Assembly (NCBI GenBank): GCA_035720945.1
Contig: DASTNK010000181.1
Span: 1 to 11,263, forward strand
Direction: 5' to 3'
Length of the DNA: 11,263 nt
Source: SCQX01 sp035720945
Lineage (GTDB): Bacteria; Pseudomonadota; Gammaproteobacteria; Burkholderiales; Burkholderiaceae_B
Of this stretch, positions 1 to 6,507 are shown piece after piece. The stretch's first letter is position 1. Each line of letters opens with the position of its first letter. The position numbers and the translations under genes were made by a program. Below the pieces are notes generated by a model. That model made no database searches. It saw nothing but the letters and a program-made list of their open reading frames with translations, and was not told where the DNA came from.

Positions 1-33
1 GGCAATATCCCTCCATGCATGCCGCTGTCGTAG

Positions 34-258
34 CCCCAGGGTGGGGGAGGTGGCGCAGGCCGGCGTTTCGGCCAGCGCCGGATCTGGCTTGACCAGGCGG
101 GGGCAGTCGTCGGGCGGTGTTTGAGCGCAGCCTCGCGATAGCGAGGCGTAGCGAGTTTAGCCCGACGCCCGCCTGGACGAGACAGACCCGGGCAGTCGGG
201 GCGCGTAGCGCCACGACCGCTGGACGCGCCGGCCTGCGCCACCTCCCCCACCCTGGGG
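34..258. repeat. 225-bp nested inverted-repeat element
   Basis: The two ends are perfect 32-bp inverted repeats (34-65 and 227-258). Six more complementary bases lie just inside them (72-77 CCAGCG with 218-223 CGCTGG). The interior has further symmetry. Positions 93-101 plus 108-115 pair with 160-176, with a 6-base bulge. Positions 131-136 CCTCGC and 141-146 GCGAGG form a hairpin with a GATA loop. Positions 195-217 form a 9-bp stem with one mismatch and a GTA loop. A 9-base direct repeat GGGCAGTCG occurs at 101-109 and 190-198. No coding frame or transposase is present, and I see no obvious target-site duplication. It could be a dispersed non-autonomous (MITE-like) or REP/BIME-like intergenic element, or a structured RNA. 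The repeat structure is seen directly; its class is a guess. Confidence 0.8.
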
Positions 259-318
259 CGGGTTAATAGAATGATCCACCCAGTGGAATAGAACCGCCCC
301 GGCCAGAACCGTTCATAT

Positions 319-390
319 GGCTCAAACGGTTAAAGCGACTCAAACGGTTAAAGCGACTCAAACGATTCAAACGGCTCAAACAGTTCAAAC
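319..390. repeat. Tandem array of eight 9-bp units
   Basis: Eight consecutive 9-mers run without gaps: GGCTCAAAC, GGTTAAAGC, GACTCAAAC, GGTTAAAGC, GACTCAAAC, GATTCAAAC, GGCTCAAAC, AGTTCAAAC. The first four also read as two nearly identical 18-mers. The array lies about 35 bp beyond the stop codon of the minus-strand RraA-like gene. Because the unit is a multiple of three, one frame stays open and gives a (A/T)QT(V/I) repeat peptide. That frame has no ribosome binding site and turns into non-descript sequence antisense to the end of the RraA-like gene, so I do not call a protein. It is probably a short variable-number tandem repeat. Confidence 0.85.
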
Positions 391-391
391 C

Positions 392-401
392 GTGACGTCA
401 C
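392..401. other. 10-bp palindrome GTGACGTCAC downstream of the operon
   Basis: A perfect palindrome sits directly between the 9-bp repeat array and the end of the RraA-like gene. With the small TGTG/CACA stem at about 403-415 it is the only secondary structure just after the operon's last stop codon. There is no T-run, so it is not a convincing intrinsic terminator. It could be a protein site or chance. Confidence 0.3.
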
Positions 402-425
402 TTGTGTTCAGCACACCCCGCTTTC

Positions 426-1151
426 TCAGCGGTTGTTGGCCTTGCGCCAGGCGGCGAATTGTTCCGGTGTTTTCGGGTCGGTGGCCGGGTATAGGCCCAG
501 CACGCTGCGGCCGGCTTTGACCTGCTCCGTGACGAAGTCTTCGAAGGCGGTCATTTCGACGGCTTCCTGGGCGCATTCGGCGACCACGTGAGCCGGGATG
601 ACGACCACCCCTTCTTCGTCACCGAAGATGATGTCACCCGGGAAGACGGGGGCATCGCCGCAGCCGATGGGCACGTTGATGTCTATGGCCTGATGGTGCG
701 TGAGGTTGGTCGGGGGCGCGGGATGGAGGTGGTAGGCCGGCATGTCGAGTTGCGCGATGTCGGGCGAGTCGCGGAAGCCGCCGTCGGTGACGACGCCGGC
801 CACGCCGCGTTCCTGGAGTCGCGTGATGAGGATGCTGCCGGCGGAGGCCGCGCGGGCGTCTTTGCGGCTGTCGATGACCATGACGTGGCCAGGGGGGCAT
901 TCTTCGATGGCTTTGCGTTGCGGGTGTTCGCGGTCGCGGAAGACTTCGAGTTTATTGAGGTCTTCGCGCGCGGGCATGTAGCGCAGTGTATAGGCCGGCC
1001 CGATGAGCTTGCGCTTGCCGCCGGTGCGGCACACAGGCAGGATGCCCTGAATGAGCTGGTTGCGCAGGCCGCGCTTGAAGAGTGTGGTGGTGAGGGTGGC
1101 CACGCTCACTTGTTCGAGCTGTTCGCGGATGGCGGTTGTCAGTGCCGACAT
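426..1151 (-). CDS. RraA-like / HMG-CHA aldolase-family protein
   Basis: A 241-residue protein of the RraA-like fold family, which includes the RNase E inhibitor RraA and the metal-dependent class II aldolases for 4-hydroxy-4-methyl-2-oxoglutarate. Visible hallmarks are an AGSILITRL stretch at about 104-112, the GVVTDGGFRDS segment at 119-129 with the R127-D128 pair and D131 (the RD-x2-E/D metal and substrate signature), and PIGCGDAPVFPGDIIFGD at about 161-178. It is longer than E. coli RraA (about 160 residues), with extra sequence at both ends. The start is supported by an AGGAG box seven bases before the ATG; the box overlaps the TAG stop of the dehydratase 11 bp upstream. As the last gene of an uptake-dehydratase operon it more likely acts as a pyruvate-type aldolase on the dehydratase product than on RNase E, but automatic annotation would call it a ribonuclease activity regulator. 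Family is confident; function is inferred. Confidence 0.88.
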   Translation of the reverse strand: MSALTTAIREQLEQVSVATLTTTLFKRGLRNQLIQGILPVCRTGGKRKLIGPAYTLRYMPAREDLNKLEVFRDREHPQRKAIEECPPGHVMVIDSRKDARAASAGSILITRLQERGVAGVVTDGGFRDSPDIAQLDMPAYHLHPAPPTNLTHHQAIDINVPIGCGDAPVFPGDIIFGDEEGVVVIPAHVVAECAQEAVEMTAFEDFVTEQVKAGRSVLGLYPATDPKTPEQFAAWRKANNR

Positions 1152-1162
1152 GGGGTGTTCTC

Positions 1163-2890
1163 CTAGAAGATATCTGGTTCGCCGGCGGTGGCGCCGAATT
1201 GTGTTTGCAGGAAGTCGAAATCGCAGCCCTTGTCGGCCTGTTGTATGTGGCGGCTGAACATCCAGCCATAGCCGCGTTCGTAGCGTGGCGCCGGTGCCGG
1301 GCGCGCGGCGCGGCGGCGGGCGAGTTCGGTGTCGGACACCATCATGTTGATGGACCGGGCAGCGACGTCCACGACGATTTCGTCGCCGGTTTCCACCAGG
1401 GACAGCGGGCCGCCGATGTAGGCTTCCGGGGCGACGTGGAGAATGCAGGCGCCGTAGCTGGTGCCGCTCATGCGGGCGTCGGAGATTCGCACCATGTCGC
1501 GCACGCCTTGTTCAACCAGTTTTTGCGGGATGGGGATCATGCCCCATTCCGGCATGCCCGGGCCGCCCAGGGGGCCGACGTTGCGCAGGATCAGCACGTG
1601 GTCGGGCGTGACGTCGAGGTCGGGCTGGTTGATGCGCGCCTTCATGTCGGGGTAGCTGTCGAACACCAGGGCCTTGCCGCGATGCTTGAGGAAACGCTTG
1701 TCGGCCGCGGCGGGTTTGATCACGCAACCGTCGGGGGCGAGGTTGCCCTTGAGCACGGCCAGTGAACCCTCCGCGTAGATGGGGTTGTCGAGGCTGCGGA
1801 TGACGTCGGTGTTGAAGACCTTGGCGCCCTCCAGGTTCTCGCCCAGTGTCTTGCCGGTGACGGTGAGCGCGTCCAGGTGCAGCAAAGGCTTGAGCTCGCT
1901 CATGAGTGCGCGCACGCCACCGGCGTAGTAGAAGTCTTCCATCAGGTATTTGTCACCGCTGGGACGCACATTGGCGATTACGGGCACCTGGCGGCTGGCG
2001 CGTTCGAAATCGTCCAGGCTGATGTCGCAATTGGCGCGGCGGGCCTGGGCGATGACATGGATGATGGCGTTGGTCGAGCAGCCCATGGCCATGGCCACGG
2101 TGATGGCGTTGCGGAACGCCTGGACGGTCTGTATGCGGGAGGGCACGAGGTCTTCCCAGACCATTTCGACCGCGCGGCGCCCGACGGCCGCGCACATGCG
2201 GATGTGGTTGACGTCGGCTGCGGGGATGGACGAGGCGCCGGGCAGCGTCATGCCCAGCGCGTCGGCTATCGCGGTCATGGTGCTGGCCGTGCCCATGGTC
2301 ATGCAGTGGCCGTGGCTGCGGGCGATGCCGCCTTCGATGCCCAGCCATTGTTCGTTGTTGATGTGGCCGGCGCGGCGCTCGTCCCAGAATTTCCAGGCAT
2401 CCGAACCCGAGCCCAGCGTCTTGCCCTCCCAGTTGCCGCGCAGCATGGGGCCGGCCGGGATGTAGATGGCGGGCACGCCCGCGCTGGTGGCGCCCATGAG
2501 CAACGCCGGCGTGGTCTTGTCGCAGCCGCCCATGAGCACGACGCCGTCTATGGGGTGGCAGCGGATGAGCTCTTCGGTGTCCATCGCCAGCATGTTCCGA
2601 TACAGCATGGTGGTGGGCTTGACGTACTGCTCGGCAAGCGACAGTGCGGGCAGTTCGATGGGCATGCCGCCCGCCTGGAGCACGCCGCGTTTGACGTCTT
2701 CCACGCGTTGCTTGAAATGCGCGTGGCACGGCTGGATGTCGGACCAGGTGTTGATGATGCCGATGACGGGTTTGCCGGCCCAGTCGTCGGGGCCGTAGCC
2801 CATTTGCATGAAGCGTGACCGATGGCCGAAGCCGCGCAGATCGTCGGGTGCGAACCAGCGCGCGCTGCGCAGGGTGTCTGGGGTTTTCAT
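1163..2890 (-). CDS. IlvD/Edd-family sugar-acid dehydratase (L-arabinonate dehydratase-like)
   Basis: A 575-residue member of the IlvD/Edd family, close in length and motifs to pentonate dehydratases (L-arabinonate and D-xylonate type). These enzymes use a [2Fe-2S] cluster and Mg2+ to turn an aldonic acid into a 2-keto-3-deoxy acid in the cytoplasm. The three expected cluster cysteines are visible: C55 (SDIQPCH), C123 (GGCDKTTP) and C196 (GHCMTMGTAS). K125 follows C123-D124 and corresponds to the family's metal-bridging lysine. S475 in DARMSGTSYG is the expected catalytic serine, and GNLAPDGCVIK (382-392) and the C-terminal GCDFDF match the sugar-acid branch. The start follows a TAGGAA box 14 bp after the permease stop, so it is co-transcribed with the transporter. 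Substrate cannot be read from sequence: arabinonate, xylonate, other aldonates or a branched dihydroxy acid remain possible. Biosynthetic IlvD is less likely given the context. Confidence 0.93.
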   Translation of the reverse strand: MKTPDTLRSARWFAPDDLRGFGHRSRFMQMGYGPDDWAGKPVIGIINTWSDIQPCHAHFKQRVEDVKRGVLQAGGMPIELPALSLAEQYVKPTTMLYRNMLAMDTEELIRCHPIDGVVLMGGCDKTTPALLMGATSAGVPAIYIPAGPMLRGNWEGKTLGSGSDAWKFWDERRAGHINNEQWLGIEGGIARSHGHCMTMGTASTMTAIADALGMTLPGASSIPAADVNHIRMCAAVGRRAVEMVWEDLVPSRIQTVQAFRNAITVAMAMGCSTNAIIHVIAQARRANCDISLDDFERASRQVPVIANVRPSGDKYLMEDFYYAGGVRALMSELKPLLHLDALTVTGKTLGENLEGAKVFNTDVIRSLDNPIYAEGSLAVLKGNLAPDGCVIKPAAADKRFLKHRGKALVFDSYPDMKARINQPDLDVTPDHVLILRNVGPLGGPGMPEWGMIPIPQKLVEQGVRDMVRISDARMSGTSYGACILHVAPEAYIGGPLSLVETGDEIVVDVAARSINMMVSDTELARRRAARPAPAPRYERGYGWMFSRHIQQADKGCDFDFLQTQFGATAGEPDIF

Positions 2891-2904
2891 GGATGTTCCT
2901 AGGT

Positions 2905-3768
2905 TCAGCTTTGCATGCCCCAGCGCCGGACCGTTTTCTTCTCGATCAGGCGGAAGAAGAAGTTCTCGACCAGCAGTCCGATGACAATGACTGTCAGCAA
3001 GCCGGCGAACACAGCGGGGATATTGAGCAGGTTGCGGTTCTCGAAGATGTACCAGCCCAGACCGCCCTTGCCCGAGGCAACGCCGAAGACCAGTTCGGCG
3101 GCGATCAGGGTGCGCCAGGCGAAAGCCCAGGCGATTTTCAGGCCGGTGAGGATCGAGGGGAACGCGGCGGGGATGAGAATCCTCGCCACGTAGCTCAAGC
3201 CCGTGAGCTCATAGTTGCGGCCGACCATGCGCAGTGTTTGCGACACGGCCAGGAACCCGCCCTGGGTGTTGAGGGCCACGACCCATACGACCGAATGCAG
3301 CAGCACAAACACAATGCTGGTGGTGCCCAGGCCGAACCACAGCAGGGCCAGGGGCAGCAGCGCGATGGCGGGCAGAGGGTTGAACATGGCCGTCATGACT
3401 TCCAAGAAGTCGGTGCCGATGCGGGTGCTGATGGCGAGTATGGTGATGATCGCCGCGATCACGATGCCGATGACATAGCCCAGCAGCAGGATACGGATGG
3501 ATGTCCAGGCGCGATCAAGCAGTACGCCGCTGTGAATGCTGCTGAAAAACGATGCGATGGTGTCTGACAAGGTGGGGAACAACAGGTTGTTGTCCACCGC
3601 GCGCCCATAGATCTGCCAGGCCAGGGCCAGGATGACGATGATCAGCGTCTTGCGCAGGAAAGTATTGTTCGAAAGTTTTTGCCAGATCGAGAGCTGGCGC
3701 ACCAAGACGGCCTTTTTATCGTCCGCCGGGGTGGCTTGTCGTAGGGTGATGGTTGCGCGGCCCATCAT
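2905..3768 (-). CDS. ABC transporter permease, NitT/TauT (SsuC/TauC-like) family
   Basis: A 287-residue inner-membrane permease of the nitrate/sulfonate/taurine importer type. Hydrophobic segments lie near residues 41-55, 92-113, 133-146, 150-167, 216-232 and 253-272. A divergent EAA-type cytoplasmic loop that contacts the ATPase covers about 181-204, ending in ILIPAAFPSILTGLKIAWAFAWRTLIAAEL. The frame stays open 103 codons further upstream, but that stretch overlaps the ATPase gene out of frame and is arginine/histidine/proline-rich, so it is not coding. I place the start at the first ATG of ATGATG (3768), which overlaps the ATPase TGA stop; the second ATG (3765) is equally possible. The overlap implies translational coupling. 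With only one permease gene, the channel is presumably a homodimer. Confidence 0.92.
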   Translation of the reverse strand: MMGRATITLRQATPADDKKAVLVRQLSIWQKLSNNTFLRKTLIIVILALAWQIYGRAVDNNLLFPTLSDTIASFFSSIHSGVLLDRAWTSIRILLLGYVIGIVIAAIITILAISTRIGTDFLEVMTAMFNPLPAIALLPLALLWFGLGTTSIVFVLLHSVVWVVALNTQGGFLAVSQTLRMVGRNYELTGLSYVARILIPAAFPSILTGLKIAWAFAWRTLIAAELVFGVASGKGGLGWYIFENRNLLNIPAVFAGLLTVIVIGLLVENFFFRLIEKKTVRRWGMQS

Positions 3769-4532
3769 GCGTGCCCCATGTTCGTATCGTTGAAGAGCAT
3801 TTCGTGGATTTCCTTTTCCAGTGACGCCGCCGAGCCGTCTTCGTGGGAGACGGATTCGACGTCGCTGACTTCGGCCTTGACCTCGCCGGGATGCGGCGAG
3901 AGCAGCAGGATGCGGTTGCCGACACGGATGGCCTCGGCGATGGAGTGCGTGACGAACATCACGGTGAAGCGCGTGCCTTCCCACAGTTGCAGCAGCTCGT
4001 CCTGCATCTGGCGTCGGGTCAGGGCGTCGAGTGCCGCGAAAGGCTCGTCCATGAGCAGGATGTCGGGTTCCATGCACATGCCGCGCGCAATGGCCACGCG
4101 CTGCTTCATGCCGCCTGACAACGTGTGGGTATAGCTGTCGGCGAAATTTCCGAGATGGACTTTCTCGACGTAGGCCCGGGCGCGTTCCTCGGCCTGTTTT
4201 CGCGGCATCTTGCGCGCCACGGTGAGCGGAAACATGACGTTTTCCAGGACGGTCTTCCAGGGCAGAAGCTGGTCGAACTCCTGGAACACCATCATGCGGT
4301 CGGCCCCGGGGCGTCGCACCGGCTTGCCCTTGATGCGGATCTCGCCTTCCTCGGGGTTGAGGTAGCCACCCACCGCCTTGAGCAGTGTTGACTTGCCACA
4401 GCCCGAGGGGCCGAGCAACACGAATCGGTCGGCGCTGTTCACGTTGAAACTGACCCGATCCGTGGCGGTGACGATGCTGTCCGGGGTTTTATAGCGCAAG
4501 GTGACCGAATCGACTTCAAGCAGGTGCGACAT
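3765..4532 (-). CDS. ABC transporter ATP-binding protein, NitT/TauT family
   Basis: A 255-residue cytoplasmic ATPase of the SsuB/TauB type that powers the importer. All motifs are intact: Walker A GPSGCGKST at 41-49, Q-loop Q84 in VFQEFDQLLPW, ABC signature LSGGMKQR at 138-145, Walker B ILLMDEP at 158-164 followed by the D-loop (ALDA), and switch histidine H196 in VTHS. The C-terminal tail after about residue 225 is acidic and contains no recognised extra domain. A GGAG box seven bases before the ATG supports the start. The gene begins 16 bp after the binding-protein stop and its TGA overlaps the permease start. Confidence 0.96.
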   Translation of the reverse strand: MSHLLEVDSVTLRYKTPDSIVTATDRVSFNVNSADRFVLLGPSGCGKSTLLKAVGGYLNPEEGEIRIKGKPVRRPGADRMMVFQEFDQLLPWKTVLENVMFPLTVARKMPRKQAEERARAYVEKVHLGNFADSYTHTLSGGMKQRVAIARGMCMEPDILLMDEPFAALDALTRRQMQDELLQLWEGTRFTVMFVTHSIAEAIRVGNRILLLSPHPGEVKAEVSDVESVSHEDGSAASLEKEIHEMLFNDTNMGHA

Positions 4533-4548
4533 GTGGGGCTCCGTTTCC

Positions 4549-5565
4549 TTAGCTGCCGTTGAGCGATGCCGAGACGGGCAGAAAGTAGTCCGTCCATTTC
4601 TGCGGCAAGGTCTTGAGGATACCCACCTTGTACATGTGCTGGGCGAACTTCATGGAACCGGCTGGCGCCATTTGATAGGCCATCATGCCGGGCTGTTTCA
4701 ACACACCCATGAGTTCGTCGACACTGGTCTTGTCGCCGCTGAGCTCGCGATAGATTTCGACCGACTCCCGTGTGTGCGACTTGATGTAGTCGATGGCCTC
4801 TTTCGAGGCGGTGAGCACGGCCTGGATGATCTTGGGGTTGGCTTCCGCGAACTTGGTGGTGGTGAACAATGTGGACTGCGACAGGCCGCCCTGGATGATG
4901 TCGGTCGAGCGCAGCACAATGTGTGCGTGGGGGATGGTCTTGAGCTCCCTGTACGAGTAAGGGGGGGCGCCGAACGCCGAGGTGATTTCGCCGTTGGGGT
5001 TGGCCAGCATGGCGGCGGCATCAGGATGGCCCAATTGCACCGTGTTGGCATCCAGTTTCGACCACTGGTCTTTGCCGAACACTTTTTCGCAGGCCATTTG
5101 CAGCAGGATGGCCTGCGTGGAGACGCGCACGGTGGGCACCGAGATCTTGTCTTTCGGGCCGTAGTCTTTCAGCGAATGGATTTTCGGGTTGCGCGTGACC
5201 AGGGTCAGGGGCAGCGCCGAGTTGGTGGTGATGCCTTTCACCTTGCCTTTTGTGCGGTCCCACAGCAAAAGCATGTTGCCCACGCCGCTGTTGACGATCT
5301 GGACGTTGCCCGAGAGCAGGGCGTCGGTTGATGCGCCGCCGCTGCTGAACGCGCGCCAGTTGACCTTCAGGCCCTTGATGCCTTCCTTGGCCGCGGCCTT
5401 GGCGATGAGCCCCTGCTTTTCCATGACGAGCGCGGGCAGGTAGATGATGCTGGGTTGCTTGGTGATGGTGATTTCATGCATTTCCTGGGCATGGGCGGTC
5501 ACGCCGGCCGTGGCCAGTGCGGCACACAGAATGGCCCCCAGGCCGATATGCGGGATGAACTTCAT
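4549..5565 (-). CDS. Periplasmic substrate-binding protein of NMT1/THI5-like (SsuA/TauA) type
   Basis: A 338-residue secreted receptor. The N-terminus is a Sec signal peptide with a K2 charge, a hydrophobic core at about 7-22 and an AHA-Q cleavage site after residue 26. C14 is inside the hydrophobic core and is not a lipobox. The mature part starts with EITITKQPSIIYLPALVMEKQG and contains WRAFSSGGASTDALLSGNVQIVNSGVG, the typical lobe-one pattern of NMT1/SsuA-like receptors, followed by a KISVPTVRVSTQAILLQMA stretch. The start has a strong GGAGG box four bases before the ATG. It is the first gene of the operon and lies opposite the GntR gene. Known relatives bind sulfonates, thiamine precursors, pyrimidines or aromatic and other organic acids; the ligand here cannot be deduced. 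Confidence 0.93.
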   Translation of the reverse strand: MKFIPHIGLGAILCAALATAGVTAHAQEMHEITITKQPSIIYLPALVMEKQGLIAKAAAKEGIKGLKVNWRAFSSGGASTDALLSGNVQIVNSGVGNMLLLWDRTKGKVKGITTNSALPLTLVTRNPKIHSLKDYGPKDKISVPTVRVSTQAILLQMACEKVFGKDQWSKLDANTVQLGHPDAAAMLANPNGEITSAFGAPPYSYRELKTIPHAHIVLRSTDIIQGGLSQSTLFTTTKFAEANPKIIQAVLTASKEAIDYIKSHTRESVEIYRELSGDKTSVDELMGVLKQPGMMAYQMAPAGSMKFAQHMYKVGILKTLPQKWTDYFLPVSASLNGS

Positions 5566-5603
5566 GTCGCCTCCGTTGGTTGAAAAAATCGTGCTTTGTT
5601 GTT

Positions 5604-5632
5604 TTGGGATGTATTACAGTGAGAGCTATACT
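5604..5632 (+). promoter_or_regulatory. Candidate sigma-70 promoter for the GntR gene
   Basis: A -35-like TTGGGA (5604-5609) is separated by 17 bp from a -10-like TATACT (5627-5632). The -10 is the left end of the 20-bp palindrome, so a repressor bound there would block it. Transcription would begin near 5639, leaving about 100 bases of leader before the preferred start codon at 5742. I found no equally good box for the opposite operon promoter, which must also lie in this gap. Confidence 0.4.
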
Positions 5633-5646
5633 AATATATTAGTATA
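5627..5646. promoter_or_regulatory. Perfect 20-bp palindrome, likely GntR operator
   Basis: The sequence TATACTAATATATTAGTATA is fully self-complementary and sits between the divergent ABC operon and the GntR/FCD gene, in an AT-rich stretch unlike the surrounding GC-rich DNA. FCD-type GntR dimers bind short palindromes with TNGTA-type half sites in such divergent gaps, so this is the best candidate for autoregulation and for control of the operon. The palindrome is seen directly; binding by the neighbouring regulator is inferred. Confidence 0.7.
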
Positions 5647-5741
5647 TGATTTACAAGAGAGTAAATTCCCCAAAACACGAAAATCCACAAGACCTTCAAC
5701 GTGCGCCGAAAGAGAGTGCCTTGAGGCGAGATCCCCCGGGG

Positions 5742-6458
5742 ATGAAACCGGACCAACTATTGACGACCCCTATGGCCAGCACACTCAAACTTGACCGATA
5801 CCGACAAGCGGCGCCACAACTGTACGAATTGCTGCGCGACAAAATCGTGGCTCTGGAATACCTGCCGGGGGCCGTGTTGTCGCGAGTCGACATCTCGATG
5901 CAGTTCAATGTCAGTCAGACGCCGGTGCGCGAGGCGTTGCTGAGGCTTGCCGAGGAGCGCCTGGTCGATGTCTTTCCCCAGGCGGCGACCCGGGTCAGCC
6001 TGATTGACACCCATATCGCCGAGGAAACGCATTTCCTGCGGCGCGCCATCGAACTGGAAATTGTTCGTGAGCTGGCGTTGCATGGCGCGCCAAGCCTGAT
6101 TGCGACACTGAGGGATCTGGTGGCCACTCAGGTGCGGCTGCGGGACCGCCAGGACTACGATGGTTTCGTGGTCGCCGATAGGGAATTCCACCGCAGTCTG
6201 TACGCGGCGGTTGGCAAGGAAGAGCTATGGCGGCTCGTGTGCAGCCGCAGCGGCCATATCGATCGGTTGCGTCGATTGCACTTGCCCGCGGGTGACAAAA
6301 TGGCCCGCATCGTGGACGATCACGGCCGCATCCTGGAGGCGATCACCGGGCGCGATCCCGGCGCCGCCCAGGATCGCCTGCGCCAGCACTTGTCAGGCAC
6401 TCTGGAAAACATGGACCGTATCCGCGACGAGCATCCACAGTATTTCGTGCAGGGGTAA
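5742..6458 (+). CDS. GntR-family transcriptional regulator, FCD (FadR-like) subfamily
   Basis: About 238 residues from the chosen start. The N-terminal winged helix-turn-helix is clear (LYELLRDKIVALEYLPGAVL, then the VSQTPVREALLRLAEERLV recognition-helix region). The C-terminal FCD domain carries the expected metal-ligand pattern: aspartate and histidine in VADREFH, histidine in VDDHGRI and histidine in RQHLSG. FCD domains usually sense small carboxylic or sugar acids. The frame is open back to an ATG at 5646, but that codon lies at the edge of the palindrome, has no ribosome binding site and would add an unconserved basic leader. I prefer the ATG at 5742 (GAGG box at 5723-5726, rather far); the ATG at 5772 is possible. 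It is divergent from the ABC-dehydratase operon and probably regulates it in response to the imported acid or its breakdown product. Confidence 0.92.
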   Translation: MKPDQLLTTPMASTLKLDRYRQAAPQLYELLRDKIVALEYLPGAVLSRVDISMQFNVSQTPVREALLRLAEERLVDVFPQAATRVSLIDTHIAEETHFLRRAIELEIVRELALHGAPSLIATLRDLVATQVRLRDRQDYDGFVVADREFHRSLYAAVGKEELWRLVCSRSGHIDRLRRLHLPAGDKMARIVDDHGRILEAITGRDPGAAQDRLRQHLSGTLENMDRIRDEHPQYFVQG

Positions 6459-6478
6459 GGTAAGGCTCTTCTTACCCC
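6452..6478. terminator. Hairpin between convergent gntR and glcB genes
   Basis: GGGGTAAG (6452-6459) and CTTACCCC (6471-6478) form a perfect 8-bp stem with an 11-base loop; the inner GTAAG at 6460-6464 offers an alternative pairing with CTTAC. The stem includes the TAA stop of the regulator gene and lies in the 49-bp gap to the glcB stop. Its position suggests a bidirectional terminator, but neither strand has a T-run after it, so termination is uncertain. Confidence 0.45.
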
Positions 6479-6507
6479 GGCTCGCGCGGATTCATGTGCC
6501 AGCCGTC

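Noticed and set aside
34..258. CRISPR array or insertion sequence
   Set aside because: The repeats are inverted and nested rather than regularly spaced direct repeats, and no transposase or Cas gene is present.
319..390. Intrinsic terminator of the operon
   Set aside because: Direct repeats without a stable stem or T-run.
317..520. Small plus-strand frame encoding a QTV/QTA repeat peptide
   Set aside because: It is open only because the 9-bp tandem repeat is a multiple of three; no ribosome binding site, and its second half is antisense to the end of the RraA-like gene.
1877..2818. Long plus-strand frame (313 codons) opposite the dehydratase
   Set aside because: Rich in Ala/Gly/His/Asp/Val as expected for the antisense of a GC-rich gene; the minus-strand protein has all catalytic motifs.
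3769..4077. A 103-residue N-terminal extension of the permease
   Set aside because: It overlaps the ATPase gene out of frame, is Arg/His/Pro-rich and has no family similarity; the ATGATG overlap start is far better.
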